From: Choristoneura fumiferana
Lineage: Eukaryota > Arthropoda > Insecta > Lepidoptera > Tortricidae
Direction: 5' to 3'
Length of the DNA: 64,000 bases
NCBI RefSeq assembly: GCF_025370935.1
Contig: NC_133479.1
Location: 2,793,528 to 2,857,527 of the forward strand
Numbering within the stretch: position 1 is the stretch's first letter; each line of letters begins with the position of its first letter. Shown here one piece after another: positions 54,701 through 64,000 of the stretch. Made by a program: the position numbers and the translations under genes. The notes beneath the pieces are model-generated. The model was not told the origin of the DNA. It ran no database searches and saw only the letters and a program-made list of their open reading frames with translations.

Positions 54701-57397
54701 CGTACCCTTTTTCACTTCGTATAAAATTACGAAAACTTGGTGAATAGCGATATATATAGCCACTTGAACCTTTTTACACTTATTTTTATACTTCTATTTT
54801 GGATACAAGTAGTTAATTTAGAAACTAATAGATCACGAGCAAAAATAACATTCCCATAAGAAAGAGCGCAATTAATTTAGTGCTTTAACATACCACATTT
54901 ATTAGTATATGTAAATATACAAGTGTAATGAACGTAAGTTTGAATCATCTCGGGCGTAACTGTTTTTTGCGTCTCCTGTAAACTTGGGTTTTTTCGACAT
55001 GTACCCCTTTTCACTGGAGCCACAGATTTATCTTGGTTAGAAAATGATAACTTGGTAGAGATGTTCGTATTATCTTGTGAATATTTATGTACATTTTTGC
55101 TATCACCTGTGTACAAAATCTGTGTATCCTGGTCAACTGTGAGTCCGGAAAAATTTTGTCTACGGACTAGCTGTATCGTCAGATCTTCGTGAAAGAAGGC
55201 AGTGTTCATTTCTGAGTCGGTGTGGACGTAGAGAATACTGTTTTCCTGTCGATGGCCATTTGGTCGGGGATGTACAGTTCTCGGGCCAGCGTCTTCCTTG
55301 TGTAGCAGCGGCCCTCGACGCAGGCGTCGCAGTCCGCTCTGATGGCGGCCATCACCGATGCCAGAACTAATAGCAGCATGACTGATCGATTACTGGAAAT
55401 TTAAGACATGAAAGGGTAGTATTTAAAGCATTATTCAATATATTGTAAAATCTAGTACCTTAATAGTACCTACAGTGTGTCTTAAGCGCGGTAAATGAGG
55501 AACTAAGATGAGGACTTCAATAAGTTGATGTTCATAATTCTACTACCGCCCGTGACATACATTTCCGTCACATTTGTAAATAAATATTAAATTATTTAAT
55601 AATAGGTTTTTCACCTCACGGCAGCGAGAACAATGTTAGATGAAAAAAAACCGACCAAGAGCGTGTCGTACACGACCAGGATAGGGTTCCTTAGCCATTA
55701 CGAAAAAATCAAATAATATTTTTCTAAGGATTTCGTATTGTGTACTGAATCTTCCAAGTTTAGGTATATTTTATACCTTAGGCTGCTATTTACTCTTAAA
55801 CTACTAATAATTCTCAAGGAATTTTAGCCGCTATTATTTTCCTTGTAAATTTGATATATTTACTACCATAAACACCCCCACTTTACGTCTATGGAGATAA
55901 CCTAAAATTTTAATTTTATTTTCATTGACATCTTTGTCGGCTTGACTGATATGTATATTCATGTCAAATTACATATTATATCGTTGAAATTGTGCAACAC
56001 AGTTATAAACAATTTCAACGATATAATATATGCACTCATCCAAAGTGCCTAAGGATATTTTTTTCCACAAGACAGTTTTTTAACATTTAAATAATACGCA
56101 TTATTACTATTGCTTACAAATTTGGAAACCACGGTACACTCACAAACCTATAAACGTTGCAAACTCTTGTGAAAAGCGTTGACTCTTTATCAAAAATACG
56201 CATATCAAAGCCAGTCTAATTATTGAATACGCATTCTTTATATTGTAATATCTAAATGGTAATTTAAGAAACGAATTTTTAATGAAATGAGTAATCTATT
56301 GCTATTGGTGGCCTAGTGGTTTGACCTATCGCCTCTCAAGCAGAGGGTCGTGGGTTCGAACCCCGGCTCGCACCTCTGAGTTTTTCGAAATTCATGTGCG
56401 GAATTACATTTGAAATTTACCACGAGCTTTGCGGTGAAGGAAAACATCGTGAGGAAACCTGCACAAATCTGCGAAGCGATTCAATGGTGCGTGCGAAGTT
56501 CCCAATCCGCACTGGGCCCGCGTGGGAACTATGGCCCAAGCCCTCTTGTTCTGAAAGGAGGCCTGTGCCCACAAGTGGGACGTATATAGGCTGGGAGGAA
56601 GTAATCTATTTGGTATAATTGCAAAGTCATAATATAACGACTGACCTTCATAACACAGGTTATCCTAGCATGAAGGGCAGAGGTCTTGTCTTACCCGATG
56701 GCTCCTGACATGCCTATTTAACTTACTTTTACATATTGTAAAATAGTAATAAGTGGCTTATTAAATAAATATTATTATTATTAACGATAAGCATAAAATT
56801 AATAGAACTATCTGTTCACGGAATATTTAGTTTATTTAAAATCCGATAGATGTCACTGGGATCGAATTAGATGGCGCTATTTTTTGGTTGCCTCAGATCC
56901 TATAAAAGGAAGAAGTTGTTTTTTGTTCAATATACTTTGCTACGAATGTAAACTGTGTGGAGTTTCATTTCATGAACCCTATAGTGGACCTCTTCTTTTT
57001 GGATTGTACGGGCATTGTACACTATCCTACACTTAAAATCCTAGTTAATATTATAAATGTGAAAGTTTGTGAAGTTGTTTGGATGTTTGTTACTCAATCA
57101 CGCAATAACAGCTGAACCGATTTGAAATGAAATTCGGTGTACAGATAGTTTTATTTAATTAATCGTATGGCGTAAAAAATTAAACAATTACACTAAAGAA
57201 AGAAACTTTAAACAGATAGTTTGAATTTCGGGGAAGGACATAGGATAGTTTTTATCCCGGAAAATTGCAAAGTTCCTCCGGGATATATAAACGACTTCTA
57301 CGCGGACGGAGTCGCGGGCAACAGCTAGTGCTTGGGTACATAAAATAAAAACTAAAATAACAAATACTCACTTCAGTGCGACTGGACAGAGCCCCAT
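51750..57397 (-). CDS. ommochrome-binding-protein-like gene A, 3 exons, one frameshift
   Basis: Exon 1 is 57372-57397 (MGLCPVAL, 26 nt). Exon 2 is 55392 down to about 55005. Exon 3 is 51750-52324. Exons 1 and 2 join in phase to give a secretion signal (MLLLVLASVMAAIRA) and then CDACVEGRCY. The mature part has repeated propeller-like phrases: DQDTQILYTGDSKNVHKYSQ, NNVYFGDATVNVIYKMDNET and VFYDSSDGSFSLWKPDLF. This suggests a secreted, SMP-30-like beta-propeller, and I take it as the moth ommochrome-binding protein family, which carries ommochrome pigments in haemolymph. Predicted length is about 329 residues once the one-base loss in the A run at 55241-55244 is allowed for. Without it the frame stops at about 55208. 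The exon 2 donor (GG|GTACAT) is inferred from phase only. AATAAA lies 14 bases after the stop. Confidence 0.75.
52295..52321. repeat. 27-bp inverted repeat, arm at exon 3 start
   Basis: TCTGTGGCTCCAGTGAAAAG and the following GGGTACA are the exact reverse complement of 55000-55026. This arm encodes YPFSLEPQ at the start of gene A exon 3. Confidence 0.9.
53040..54050 (-). pseudogene. non-LTR retrotransposon pol C-terminal half, frameshifted
   Basis: Minus-strand pieces in order are WIQATLPIRNGGLGTRK with SSVALPAFLSSIHSTL (about 53840-54030), then CVSCGAPVDRLGQHGLSC (about 53530-53580), a zinc-knuckle-like cysteine/histidine block. Further on come KRPDGMSLIPWKTGRALVWD and FGVETLGPWGKGALELHREL (53050-53298). 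These form the end of one LINE ORF2 whose last module also occurs at 1236-1499. Frameshifts separate the blocks. It lies in gene A intron 2. Confidence 0.7.
54051..54999. other. remaining part of gene A intron 2
   Basis: AT-rich, with no element recognised. The open frame that continues exon 2 to 54877 is probably intronic read-through. Confidence 0.35.
55000..55026. repeat. 27-bp inverted repeat, arm at exon 2 end
   Basis: TGTACCCCTTTTCACTGGAG and the following CCACAGA match the minus strand of 52295-52321 perfectly. The inferred exon 2 donor lies inside this arm. Confidence 0.9.
55650..55925 (-). repeat. GGTTCCGTAGCC-type repeat in gene A intron 1
   Basis: CGACCAAGAGCGTGTCGTAC and AGGGTTCCTTAGCCATTACG are the reverse complement of the end of 4209-4632. 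A foldback (TATATCGTTGAAATTG... about 55976-56022) follows. Confidence 0.5.
56301..56599 (+). mobile_element. SINE, family B, complete, with 11-bp target duplication
   Basis: AGTAATCTATT occurs at 56290-56300 and 56600-56610. The head GGTGGCCTAGTGGTTTGACC and B box GGTTCGAACCCC are followed by the usual body. It lacks the GATGATG tail. It lies in gene A intron 1. Confidence 0.8.
57043..57330 (+). repeat. high-copy repeat overlapping 3' side of module 2
   Basis: Opens TAATATTATAAATGTGAAAG, contains TTTTTATCCCGGAAAATTGC, and ends GAGTCGCGGGCAACAGCTAG. It ends 42 bases from gene A exon 1, in antisense orientation. Confidence 0.55.
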
Positions 57398-57449
57398 TGT
57401 ATCGATGAAGCAAGGATGCGATACTGGCTTCCTGTGGATAACTTACACA

Positions 57450-57458
57450 CCATTTATA
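57450..57458 (-). promoter_or_regulatory. TATA box of gene A (module 2)
   Basis: TATAAATGG lies 53-61 bases upstream of the exon 1 ATG. GGATCCCTAAA lies further upstream and AAGCCAGTATCGC about 28 bases downstream, as in the other modules. Confidence 0.7.
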
Positions 57459-57547
57459 GTCCATGATTATAAGTTTAGGGATCCTCAACTTTAAAAATCG
57501 TAAAGAGTTTCAAACTGTTTTGTATGTTAACAAAAAGCATTTTCAAA

Positions 57548-57960
57548 AAATCCAGCCAAGTGCGAGTCGGATTTGCGCACGAAGGGTTCCGTACCATTAT
57601 CTATACAACATTTGACATTAGCAAAAACGGCTAATAATCACGTTTGTTGTATGGGACCCCCCCCCTTAAATTTTAATTTTAATTTAATTGTTTATTTTTA
57701 AAGTCAATATCAATTTAATATTCTCTGAATATTTCAAGCGTGCACCTGTTGCCGTTATTAATAACGAGCCCCCCTTAAATATTTTATTTTATTCTGTTTT
57801 TAGTATTTGTTGTTATAGCAGCATCAGAAATAGGTACATCATCTGTGAAAATTTCAACTGTCTAGCTATCACGGTTCGTGAGATACAGTCTGGTGATAGA
57901 CAGACAGACGCACAGCGGAGTCTTAGTAATAATCTCCCATTTTTATTCTTTGGGTGGGTA
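57548..57960 (+). repeat. dispersed repeat related to 32483-32890
   Basis: AGCCAAGTGCGAGTCGGATT, TCTATACAACATTTGACATT and GCGGAGTCTTAGTAATAATC are shared with the copy in SSR1 intron 1. Confidence 0.5.
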
Positions 57961-58111
57961 GTTCATAATTCAAAATGTACGAAGTTCAAATACTTATACA
58001 TAATATTATTATATTAATCTCTAAAGTTATTGCACTGAAATTATGGATTTTATTTAGTGAGAATGCCATAAGAATTAAAACCAATTAAAATAGCCACAGA
58101 CAATTTATTAA

Positions 58112-58794
58112 CAGCCTTATTCATAAAAAGTTAGAGCCTCCTTGAAGGCTCCTTGAAGGCCGATGCTAAAAAACATGATTCATAAACGTCTGTTAGCGCT
58201 AATCAGTCGATCAAGGCTCTGCTAAAGTTAGCGGACCGTAGACCCTCCTTTTTCTCCCTGCTAAGTCACAAAATGGCCGCCACAAGTTTGAACAGCTGAC
58301 TTTGACAAGAGCAAAAAACCATACCGAAGATATTTTAGTGAAGGGTGAAGTTACGCAAAGATTAAAAAAAACCAGGAAAAAATATTTTCAGGAATTTGTA
58401 TTTAAAAATCCTCTAAATTAGCAACAATAAATTAACAATAAATATAAAAAAAATATTAGGATGATTAACATAATTATGGCTTTTTGCACAACATAAACAT
58501 GCGGATCGGAAATGGCGGAAAACAAACTTCTCGCTTTTTATTTTTTTCCTGCTAATTTGCTGTCACTGCTGTCAACTTTTTTTTTTTTAATTATCGATTA
58601 GGCCATTTTTGTCTTTGATTTGTCAAGGTGGCCAACATAACGCGTCTAATCAGTCTATCAGCGCTCAACAACTAGCAGACTGCTAGCAAGCGTTTATGAA
58701 TCATACTTCTTGACAACCGTCTAACAAGCTTAATCAGTCTGCTAAGTAACAGACCGATCAAACCTCAATTAAGGATTTTTTATGAATAAGGCTG
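58112..58794. mobile_element. 683-bp non-autonomous element with TAA target duplication
   Basis: The ends are CAGCCTTATTCATAAAAA and TTTTTATGAATAAGGCTG, flanked by TAA at 58109-58111 and 58795-58797. Subterminal CTAATCAGTC and GCTAGCAAGC phrases recur. A 3-bp TAA duplication points to the PIF/Harbinger group. It has no transposase frame. Confidence 0.7.
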
Positions 58795-58918
58795 TAAATG
58801 TTCAACCGCAGTTAAAGTGAATGTCAGAACTAGGTAATCAATCTTAACAGCACTAAATACGAGTATGGTAACACAAATATAAGTCCAATGGTTTTCTTAA
58901 TTTGTGAACTTAACCAGG

Positions 58919-60846
58919 CTACAAATTTATTTTGGTATCTAGTTTCATCATGATAAAATAATTCCAGATATCAAGCCTCACAACCTGTATATTTGTTAAC
59001 AGATGCAAATTTGCTAAAGAAAAGATTTTTTTATTCGGTATTTGGCGTGAGGTGCTCCAATAGTAGGTACAGCCATTACTATTAAACAAATCCGGTTTCC
59101 AAAGACTAAAGCTACCATCACTAGAGTCGTAGAAAACTACGTTGTCGTTATTATTAAATACAAATTTGTCCACTGAACCGTAATCGTAGGCTGCGTATTC
59201 TACTAATTTATTCGTTTCGTTACCCATTTTATAGATAACATTTAATGTTGCATCTCCAAAATACACATTATTATATTTATCTGTAGACAAAACGAATCTC
59301 TTTGTAGCAAGAACAAAACTTGAAGGGGAGTTATATTTATACAAGTATGTTGTGTCATTGGCTACGAAAAATATTTTTCCTGGTAAACATCCAGTCGCAA
59401 CAAAATCCGAAATTGTGTATGTTTCCAAGCCAAAATAACGCTGCCACGTTCCAATAGTAGTCGCGAAAAAAGATAGATCATTTCTGTGTTTTTCAGTTGC
59501 TGTCAAACAGGCTTTGTAAAATAACATATTTGGTTGATTGCATGAAGTTATGTTAGGGACAGGTACTATATAGAAGTAGTCAGCGTATTTACACTGTTTC
59601 GCGAATATTTATACAAATTTTGCTATCGGCTGTATATAAAATCTGTGTATCCTGGTCAACGGCCAGTCCGGAAAAATTTAGTTTACGGACTAGTTGTATC
59701 GTCAGATCTTCGTGAAAGAAAGCCGTGTTCATCTCACGTAGATAATATCGTTTTTCCTGTCGATGGCCATTTGGCCGGGGATGTACAGTTCTCGGGCGAG
59801 CGTCTTCCATGAGTAGCAGCAGCCCTTGACCAGAACTAGCAGCAGCATGATCGATCTATTACTAAAAGTCCAAAATGTTTAATTTTAAGACAAAGCAAAA
59901 GCACGCAATTAGATTGTTCTCTAAGATTTGCTAATCATTATAAACTTGGCAGTCCCTTGAATTAAAATTGTTCTTTGAATAGCTACTTAAATATAACAAT
60001 AGGTATTGGGTAGTCTAATTTGAAAGTGATAGAGAATTTTAATACACAGAAAAATACACTAGCATAAATTTAGGTGTCCTTTTTCTGGTGTTAATTTTAT
60101 TTTTGATGATCATTTTCTTCGTTCTTTTTTAAAATATCGATTAGACTAGCGATTATCTACAAGCCATTATCATAATTTTCTGCACACGATCAACGCAATT
60201 AAATATATTTATTTACCTACTTACTCATTATAATAATTATGGGAATAAATCTGATTAACTTTGTATAATATAGTAAAAAAAGGCCTAATTATAACACACA
60301 GTCTATACAGTAACTTAACTAAAGGTACTCAGTTGAAAACGTTTTGTAGGAAACTTTTATTTTCCCATTTGGATTAATAAATAGCATATTTGATGGAATA
60401 TACCAATAAGATTGTTGTAAAAAAATAAAGATAATGTATTGTACAGACAGTGATCCAAAAAAGTTTGTTTTACTGTTCATTGACTAGAGAATTTCTGCTT
60501 TGAATCTAGTGTGTTAAGGTAGATGTACAAATTGGATCTAGTAGGATCTAGCTTTATATGTTAGGGAATTTCTGCCCAATTTTCTAAATTACTAAAACAA
60601 ACGATGTATTTTTTGAAAACAGTAAGCAATCTTGAAGCAGCCTTTTTGTGATTTTTGTGATAAAATTACATAGAGATTTACATTAAAAATAGCGTTACTT
60701 GGCTTAATTAGAAGTATGGTGAAAGTCAGAGTATAAATAGCTTAAATAAAATAGAATAATTTATCGAAATTAAAATGTAAAAGAGTTTTAGTAAAATAAG
60801 CAATACTAATACTTACTACTGTGTAACTCCCGGACAAAGGCCCCTT
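58919..60846 (-). pseudogene. ommochrome-binding-protein-like gene B, decayed
   Basis: This is a paralogue of gene A lying upstream of it. Its 3' part (58919-59527) keeps DFVATGCLPGKIFFVANDTT, NNVYFGDATLNVIYKMGNET and VVFYDSSDGSFSLWKPDLF. A 4-base insertion near 59065 shifts the end into another frame. Its exon 2 (from 59864) lacks 42 bases of the signal peptide, 13 bases near 59733 and one base near 59610. Exon 2 then runs straight into the exon 3 region with no room for an intron. The module 3 first exon (60827-60846) has AAG in place of the start codon. Five independent lesions make it a pseudogene. Confidence 0.75.
59880..60820. other. gene B intron 1 region
   Basis: AT-rich. No element recognised with confidence. 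Confidence 0.35.
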
Positions 60847-60897
60847 GCACTGGTATGACCATAACGCGCTACTGGCTTTCTGCTGATAACTTACGCA

Positions 60898-60906
60898 CTA
60901 TTTATA
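60898..60906 (-). promoter_or_regulatory. TATA box of module 3 (gene B)
   Basis: TATAAATAGTGCGTAAGTTA is preserved, with AAGCCAGTAGCGCG downstream and ATCCCTAAA upstream, although the start codon of this module is lost. Confidence 0.65.
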
Positions 60907-61063
60907 GTCTTCGATTTCAGTTTTAGGGATTAACTTACGGTCGTCATCGCAAAAAACGGAGCTGTCTAGATGCTCTAAAATGTTTGAACACGCACTTAAG
61001 TTTTGACCCGAGGTCAGATATTTATGAGTACCTAGACAGCTCCAATTTTGATTATTATTGTGC

Positions 61064-61240
61064 TCAGCAGTGGGACGTAAGTGGGATGGGATGATGATGA
61101 CGATGATGATGAGACAGCTCCGATGATTTGAATGGCGACTGCGCTTCATATTGATTTCAATCTTAAATATTAGGCAGCAGTCACCCTCTTCAGCCAAAAC
61201 CAAACGGAAGGCTTAAAATACAATACAATACAATGATTCT
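61064..61240 (+). repeat. SINE B tail and retroelement end
   Basis: CAGCAGTGGGACGTAAGTGG and GATGATGATGACGATGATGA are the 3' end of family B. A second retroelement end follows, closing in ACAATACAATACAATACAAT (61215-61235). Confidence 0.55.
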
Positions 61241-61334
61241 CTATCATTTGCCCGAATTTCATATGCTCGAATGTATCGTTTTTAGAATTTTCATTTGCCA
61301 TAAAGTAATTTATTTCTGAAATGGTAATTTCTTC

Positions 61335-61605
61335 AGAGTTAAATAAATAAATAAATAAATATCACGGGACAATTCACACCAATTAAACCTAGTCCAAAGT
61401 AAGCTTAGCAAAGCTTGTGTTATGGGTACTAAGCAACGGATAAATATAATATATAGATAGATACATACTTAAATACATATTAAACACCCAAGACCAGAGA
61501 ACAAACATTCGTATTTTCATACAAATATCTGCCCCGACGGCGGGAATCGAACCGGGACCTCAAGCTTCGTAGTCAGGTTCTCTAACACTAGGCCATCTGG
61601 TCGTC
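61335..61605 (-). mobile_element. tRNA-derived SINE, family C
   Basis: AAATAAATAAATAAATATCA at the tail side, AAGACCAGAGAACAAACATT, GGGAATCGAACCGGGACCTC (the B box in reverse) and CTAGGCCATCTGGTCGTC match 39663-39903 in the other orientation. Confidence 0.75.
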
Positions 61606-62079
61606 AAGTCAAAAAGTTGATATTAAACTACTGCATTCTATATGATGAAATTTAAAAAAATCCGGAAAACAGCACGGTTCTATACATTTTATGGCAAACG
61701 TTAGTATGGCAAGTGAAATTCAAGCAAATTAAATTCGGGCAAGTAAAAGTAAACACAATACAATACAAGCAATAATAGCAATAGAGTTTTTTTAAGTAGT
61801 TACTGAAAGACTGATTAAGTATTGTAGAAATAAAATTAAAAGGAGCGTGTTTTTGTACAGCCGGAGATATTTATTCAAAATTTAGCAATAACTGCATAGA
61901 AGAAAACTATCCAAACAAACATATACATAGGTATAGCATAGGTATAAATATATTCTGCTTTAAAAACCAAAATAACCATTTAATAAAATGTTGATATTAT
62001 ATTTGGTATCTAGAATAGCAGTTTTGCAAAATATCTGGATTACATAATTTGTTAGTTACAATTACACAAAAGCCATGTA

Positions 62080-62527
62080 GACCGGAAGATGGTGACACAA
62101 AATATTAAGTTATTTTTACCAGTATGGCGGTTCTTCAGGGGTCTAATTATGGAATGACAAAAAAAGAAAAAAAAGAGTAATGCCATACTTCTCCGGTGTG
62201 ACCTACAGCCCACCATACCGACGCCGAATACTTAATTAAAAAAAAATCAACCATAATTTGTTCCAGGCTAATTTTTGCATAGCTAATCATCGTCGCTGCC
62301 GCCTACATCTTATTTTATCGACTATCGGAAAAAGCAAGCGTTTTTGTGGAACAACTCGTTTGACACTTGTTATTTATCCGACACATTCGATTAACGCCCA
62401 AGCGATTGGGCCGCTAGTTCCATCGCTATGACCATCATTTTCTTTTTTGTCATTCCGTAATTAGACCTCTGAAGAACCGCCATACTGGTACAAATGACCT
62501 AATATTTTGTGTCACCATCTTCCGGTC
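62080..62527. mobile_element. 448-bp MITE with about 90-bp inverted ends
   Basis: GACCGGAAGATGGTGACACA with GTATGGCGGTTCTTCAGGGG inside the left arm is mirrored by the right arm ending TGTGTCACCATCTTCCGGTC. The middle is unique and non-coding. Confidence 0.75.
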
Positions 62528-63617
62528 CAATGTCTTAAGGTTTGATAGGGCTCTGGAGCATTTCAACAGCCGTATTTTTGCATTACTAACATCGACGCCT
62601 ATAAATTAGAATTAATTGGCTATTTACTTGAAGAGGTGCAGATGTTTTTTCATAATCGGTCTTCAGTTTCGGTAATTAAATCTAATAAAATTAAAAACTA
62701 TACTCAGAAAATAATAATATCAAGAAAATATTATCAAGAAATTGGATTTTAAATAATTATCATATAAAATCCAACAATAAATATGATTGGAAATTACGTA
62801 TTTTGTTAAACCGATATAACATTAGCAGCAAAAATAAGTACAAAAAGTCTCAAAGCACGTTAAAAAGACATACCTAAACCTTAACATAACTATACTTACC
62901 TTTTATGTCACTATCGTAATTAATTTACTGGTGAAAATTTAACGCCTATTTTTAAGTTCCTTTAAAAAAAAAAAGTGGATTTTTCATGCGTTACAAAGAA
63001 CATAAATTAAACTAGTAAATTATGAAGTAAACTAGGCTTAAATAGCAATTTCGCTTGATTTTTACAGAATTATTATATAATATAAATTTAGGTGGATTAT
63101 TGAAGAATATATTTGCAAATTACCTGCCCTAATTTTAAGTGCAAAAAAATTGCTTATTTGAATAAATGTTGATTTTACTTAGAGCGAAGATATTAGGTGA
63201 CTGGGGTAATTTAAATTATAGGACTTTTGTACTTTGCTCTTATTATTTGTAAAAGTAGTAAGTACTTATGTAACCAAAAGGATTTTTAATTTATTTTAAA
63301 TGGCAATAATTGCATGCTTTCGAAATTTTTTAAAATAATGATAAAGACCAGCGTTAATGCATGAACCAGTATCATACTTTATTGTAATAATAGACGTGAC
63401 GAATTCTTGATTCATAGTCACAATGAAATTTACTGGAGTTAATCGGATAACATTTTCATCAAAATTAGCGTAATAGTCAGATTAATGATGACATTTTTGA
63501 TTAAGATTTTAAATTATTATTTTTATCGACTCAAGTTTATCCGGTCCATGCTAGAATAAAGCACTGTAGTAAATGTAAGAGACGAGTTTTAATAAAATAA
63601 GCAATTATAATACTTAC
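62528..63617. other. spacer downstream of module 4
   Basis: AT-rich. I searched by eye for exons 2 and 3 of an ommochrome-type gene on the minus strand and saw none. Confidence 0.4.
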
Positions 63618-63646
63618 TTTGGTGGAGCTCTTGGATATAGCCCCAT
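63618..63646 (-). CDS. orphan first exon of an ommochrome-binding-protein-like gene (module 4)
   Basis: ATG GGG CTA TAT CCA, 29 nt ending in AA before the donor GTAAGT (phase 2), encodes MGLYPRAPPK. Layout, length and phase match modules 1 and 2. The nearest downstream coding body on this strand is that of pseudogene B, 3.8 kb away, so this exon may have served that body or lost its own. An open frame on the plus strand over it is a shadow. Confidence 0.55.
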
Positions 63647-63702
63647 TGTGTTTAACTGTATAACCAGAACGCTCTACTGGCTTCCTGACGACAGTTTACG
63701 CA

Positions 63703-63711
63703 CTATTTGTA
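63703..63711 (-). promoter_or_regulatory. TATA-like box of module 4
   Basis: The site is TACAAATAG within GTATACAAATAGTGCG, a one-base departure from the TATAAATAG of modules 1 and 3. GGATCCCTTAAAC lies upstream and AAGCCAGTAGAGCG downstream, as expected. Confidence 0.55.
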
Positions 63712-64000
63712 TACTCGTAGTACTCGATTACAGTTTAAGGGATCCGTTAACACAGCTGCCATTTTTAACATCTAAGCAGTCTATGAGCAACTCGGCAGTT
63801 CTGATATTTTTGATGGTGACCTCATTGGAAATTACGCCTTTACAAAAAAGTAACTCTTGGTACTGAAAGTAGGATTAGGTAAATATTGTTGATTATTAAT
63901 AAAAACGAACAAAAATATTAAAGACAAGGATATTTATTTAAAATTTAACGCCTCAACGCTAATAATAAAACTAGATACAAAACACAGTCATGAATTAATT
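63712..64000. other. right edge of window
   Basis: Upstream flank of module 4. TATTTATTTAAAATTTAACG near 63931 resembles 61867-61885 (TATTTATTCAAAATTTAGCA), perhaps a duplicated segment of the array. Confidence 0.3.

Noticed and set aside
51750..59527. Yellow/major royal jelly protein family
   Set aside because: Both are propeller-type secreted insect proteins, but the length is shorter, no MRJP signature phrases were seen, and the VYFGDA..NVIYKM wording fits ommochrome-binding proteins better. A profile search would settle it.
1..64000. CRISPR array, bacterial operon, integrated virus or horizontally acquired gene cluster
   Set aside because: No evenly spaced repeats with unique spacers, no operon-like coding density and no viral structural or replication genes were seen; all supported genes are spliced or typical insect genes.

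Overview
The window is animal nuclear DNA, almost certainly from a lepidopteran insect (moth or butterfly). The reasons are AT-rich sequence, genes split by GT-AG introns, several tRNA-derived SINE families (one ending in GATGATGATGA), many TA-flanked mariner-type and hAT-type miniature elements, and a cluster of genes resembling ommochrome-binding protein, a pigment-binding haemolymph protein described in moths. One 100-base N gap (48116-48215) falls inside a SINE copy.

Layout. 1-19011 has no recognisable host exon. It is a dense mosaic of SINEs, LINE 3' ends and palindromic MITEs, and may be the first intron of the SLC6-type transporter whose first coding exon lies at 19012-19698 (minus). 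24030-24269 (+) is an intact single-exon BLCAP homologue. 28013-28210 (minus) is intact ribosomal protein S28, with a TOP-like start site and a DREF-type box. 29278-33957 (minus) is the complete five-exon TRAP-alpha/SSR1 gene. 35718-41303 (+) is a complete ten-exon mitochondrial alanine-glyoxylate aminotransferase 2 (AGXT2) gene. 41990-47277 (+) is the 5' two thirds of AARSD1, an alanyl-tRNA editing protein. Its fifth exon carries two single-base homopolymer insertions, and its last exons are not visible, perhaps lost at the gap.

49.8-63.7 kb (minus) is an array of ommochrome-binding-protein-like genes. Four matching promoter/first-exon modules sit at 50.1, 57.4, 60.9 and 63.6 kb. Only one gene body is near intact (51750-57397), and it has a one-base frameshift. 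A second body (58919-59864) is clearly a pseudogene, a third is at best a short remnant cut by a SINE, and the fourth module has no body in view.

The host genes are mostly unrelated housekeeping genes (translation, ER translocation, tRNA proofreading, mitochondrial amino-acid metabolism). No operon-like cooperation is implied. The most interesting part is the pigment-binding-protein array: modular promoter exons, progressive decay, and a 27-bp inverted repeat that overlaps a predicted donor and abuts the acceptor of one intron. Exon joins were worked out by eye from splice consensus, reading-frame phase and family knowledge; no alignment was run.
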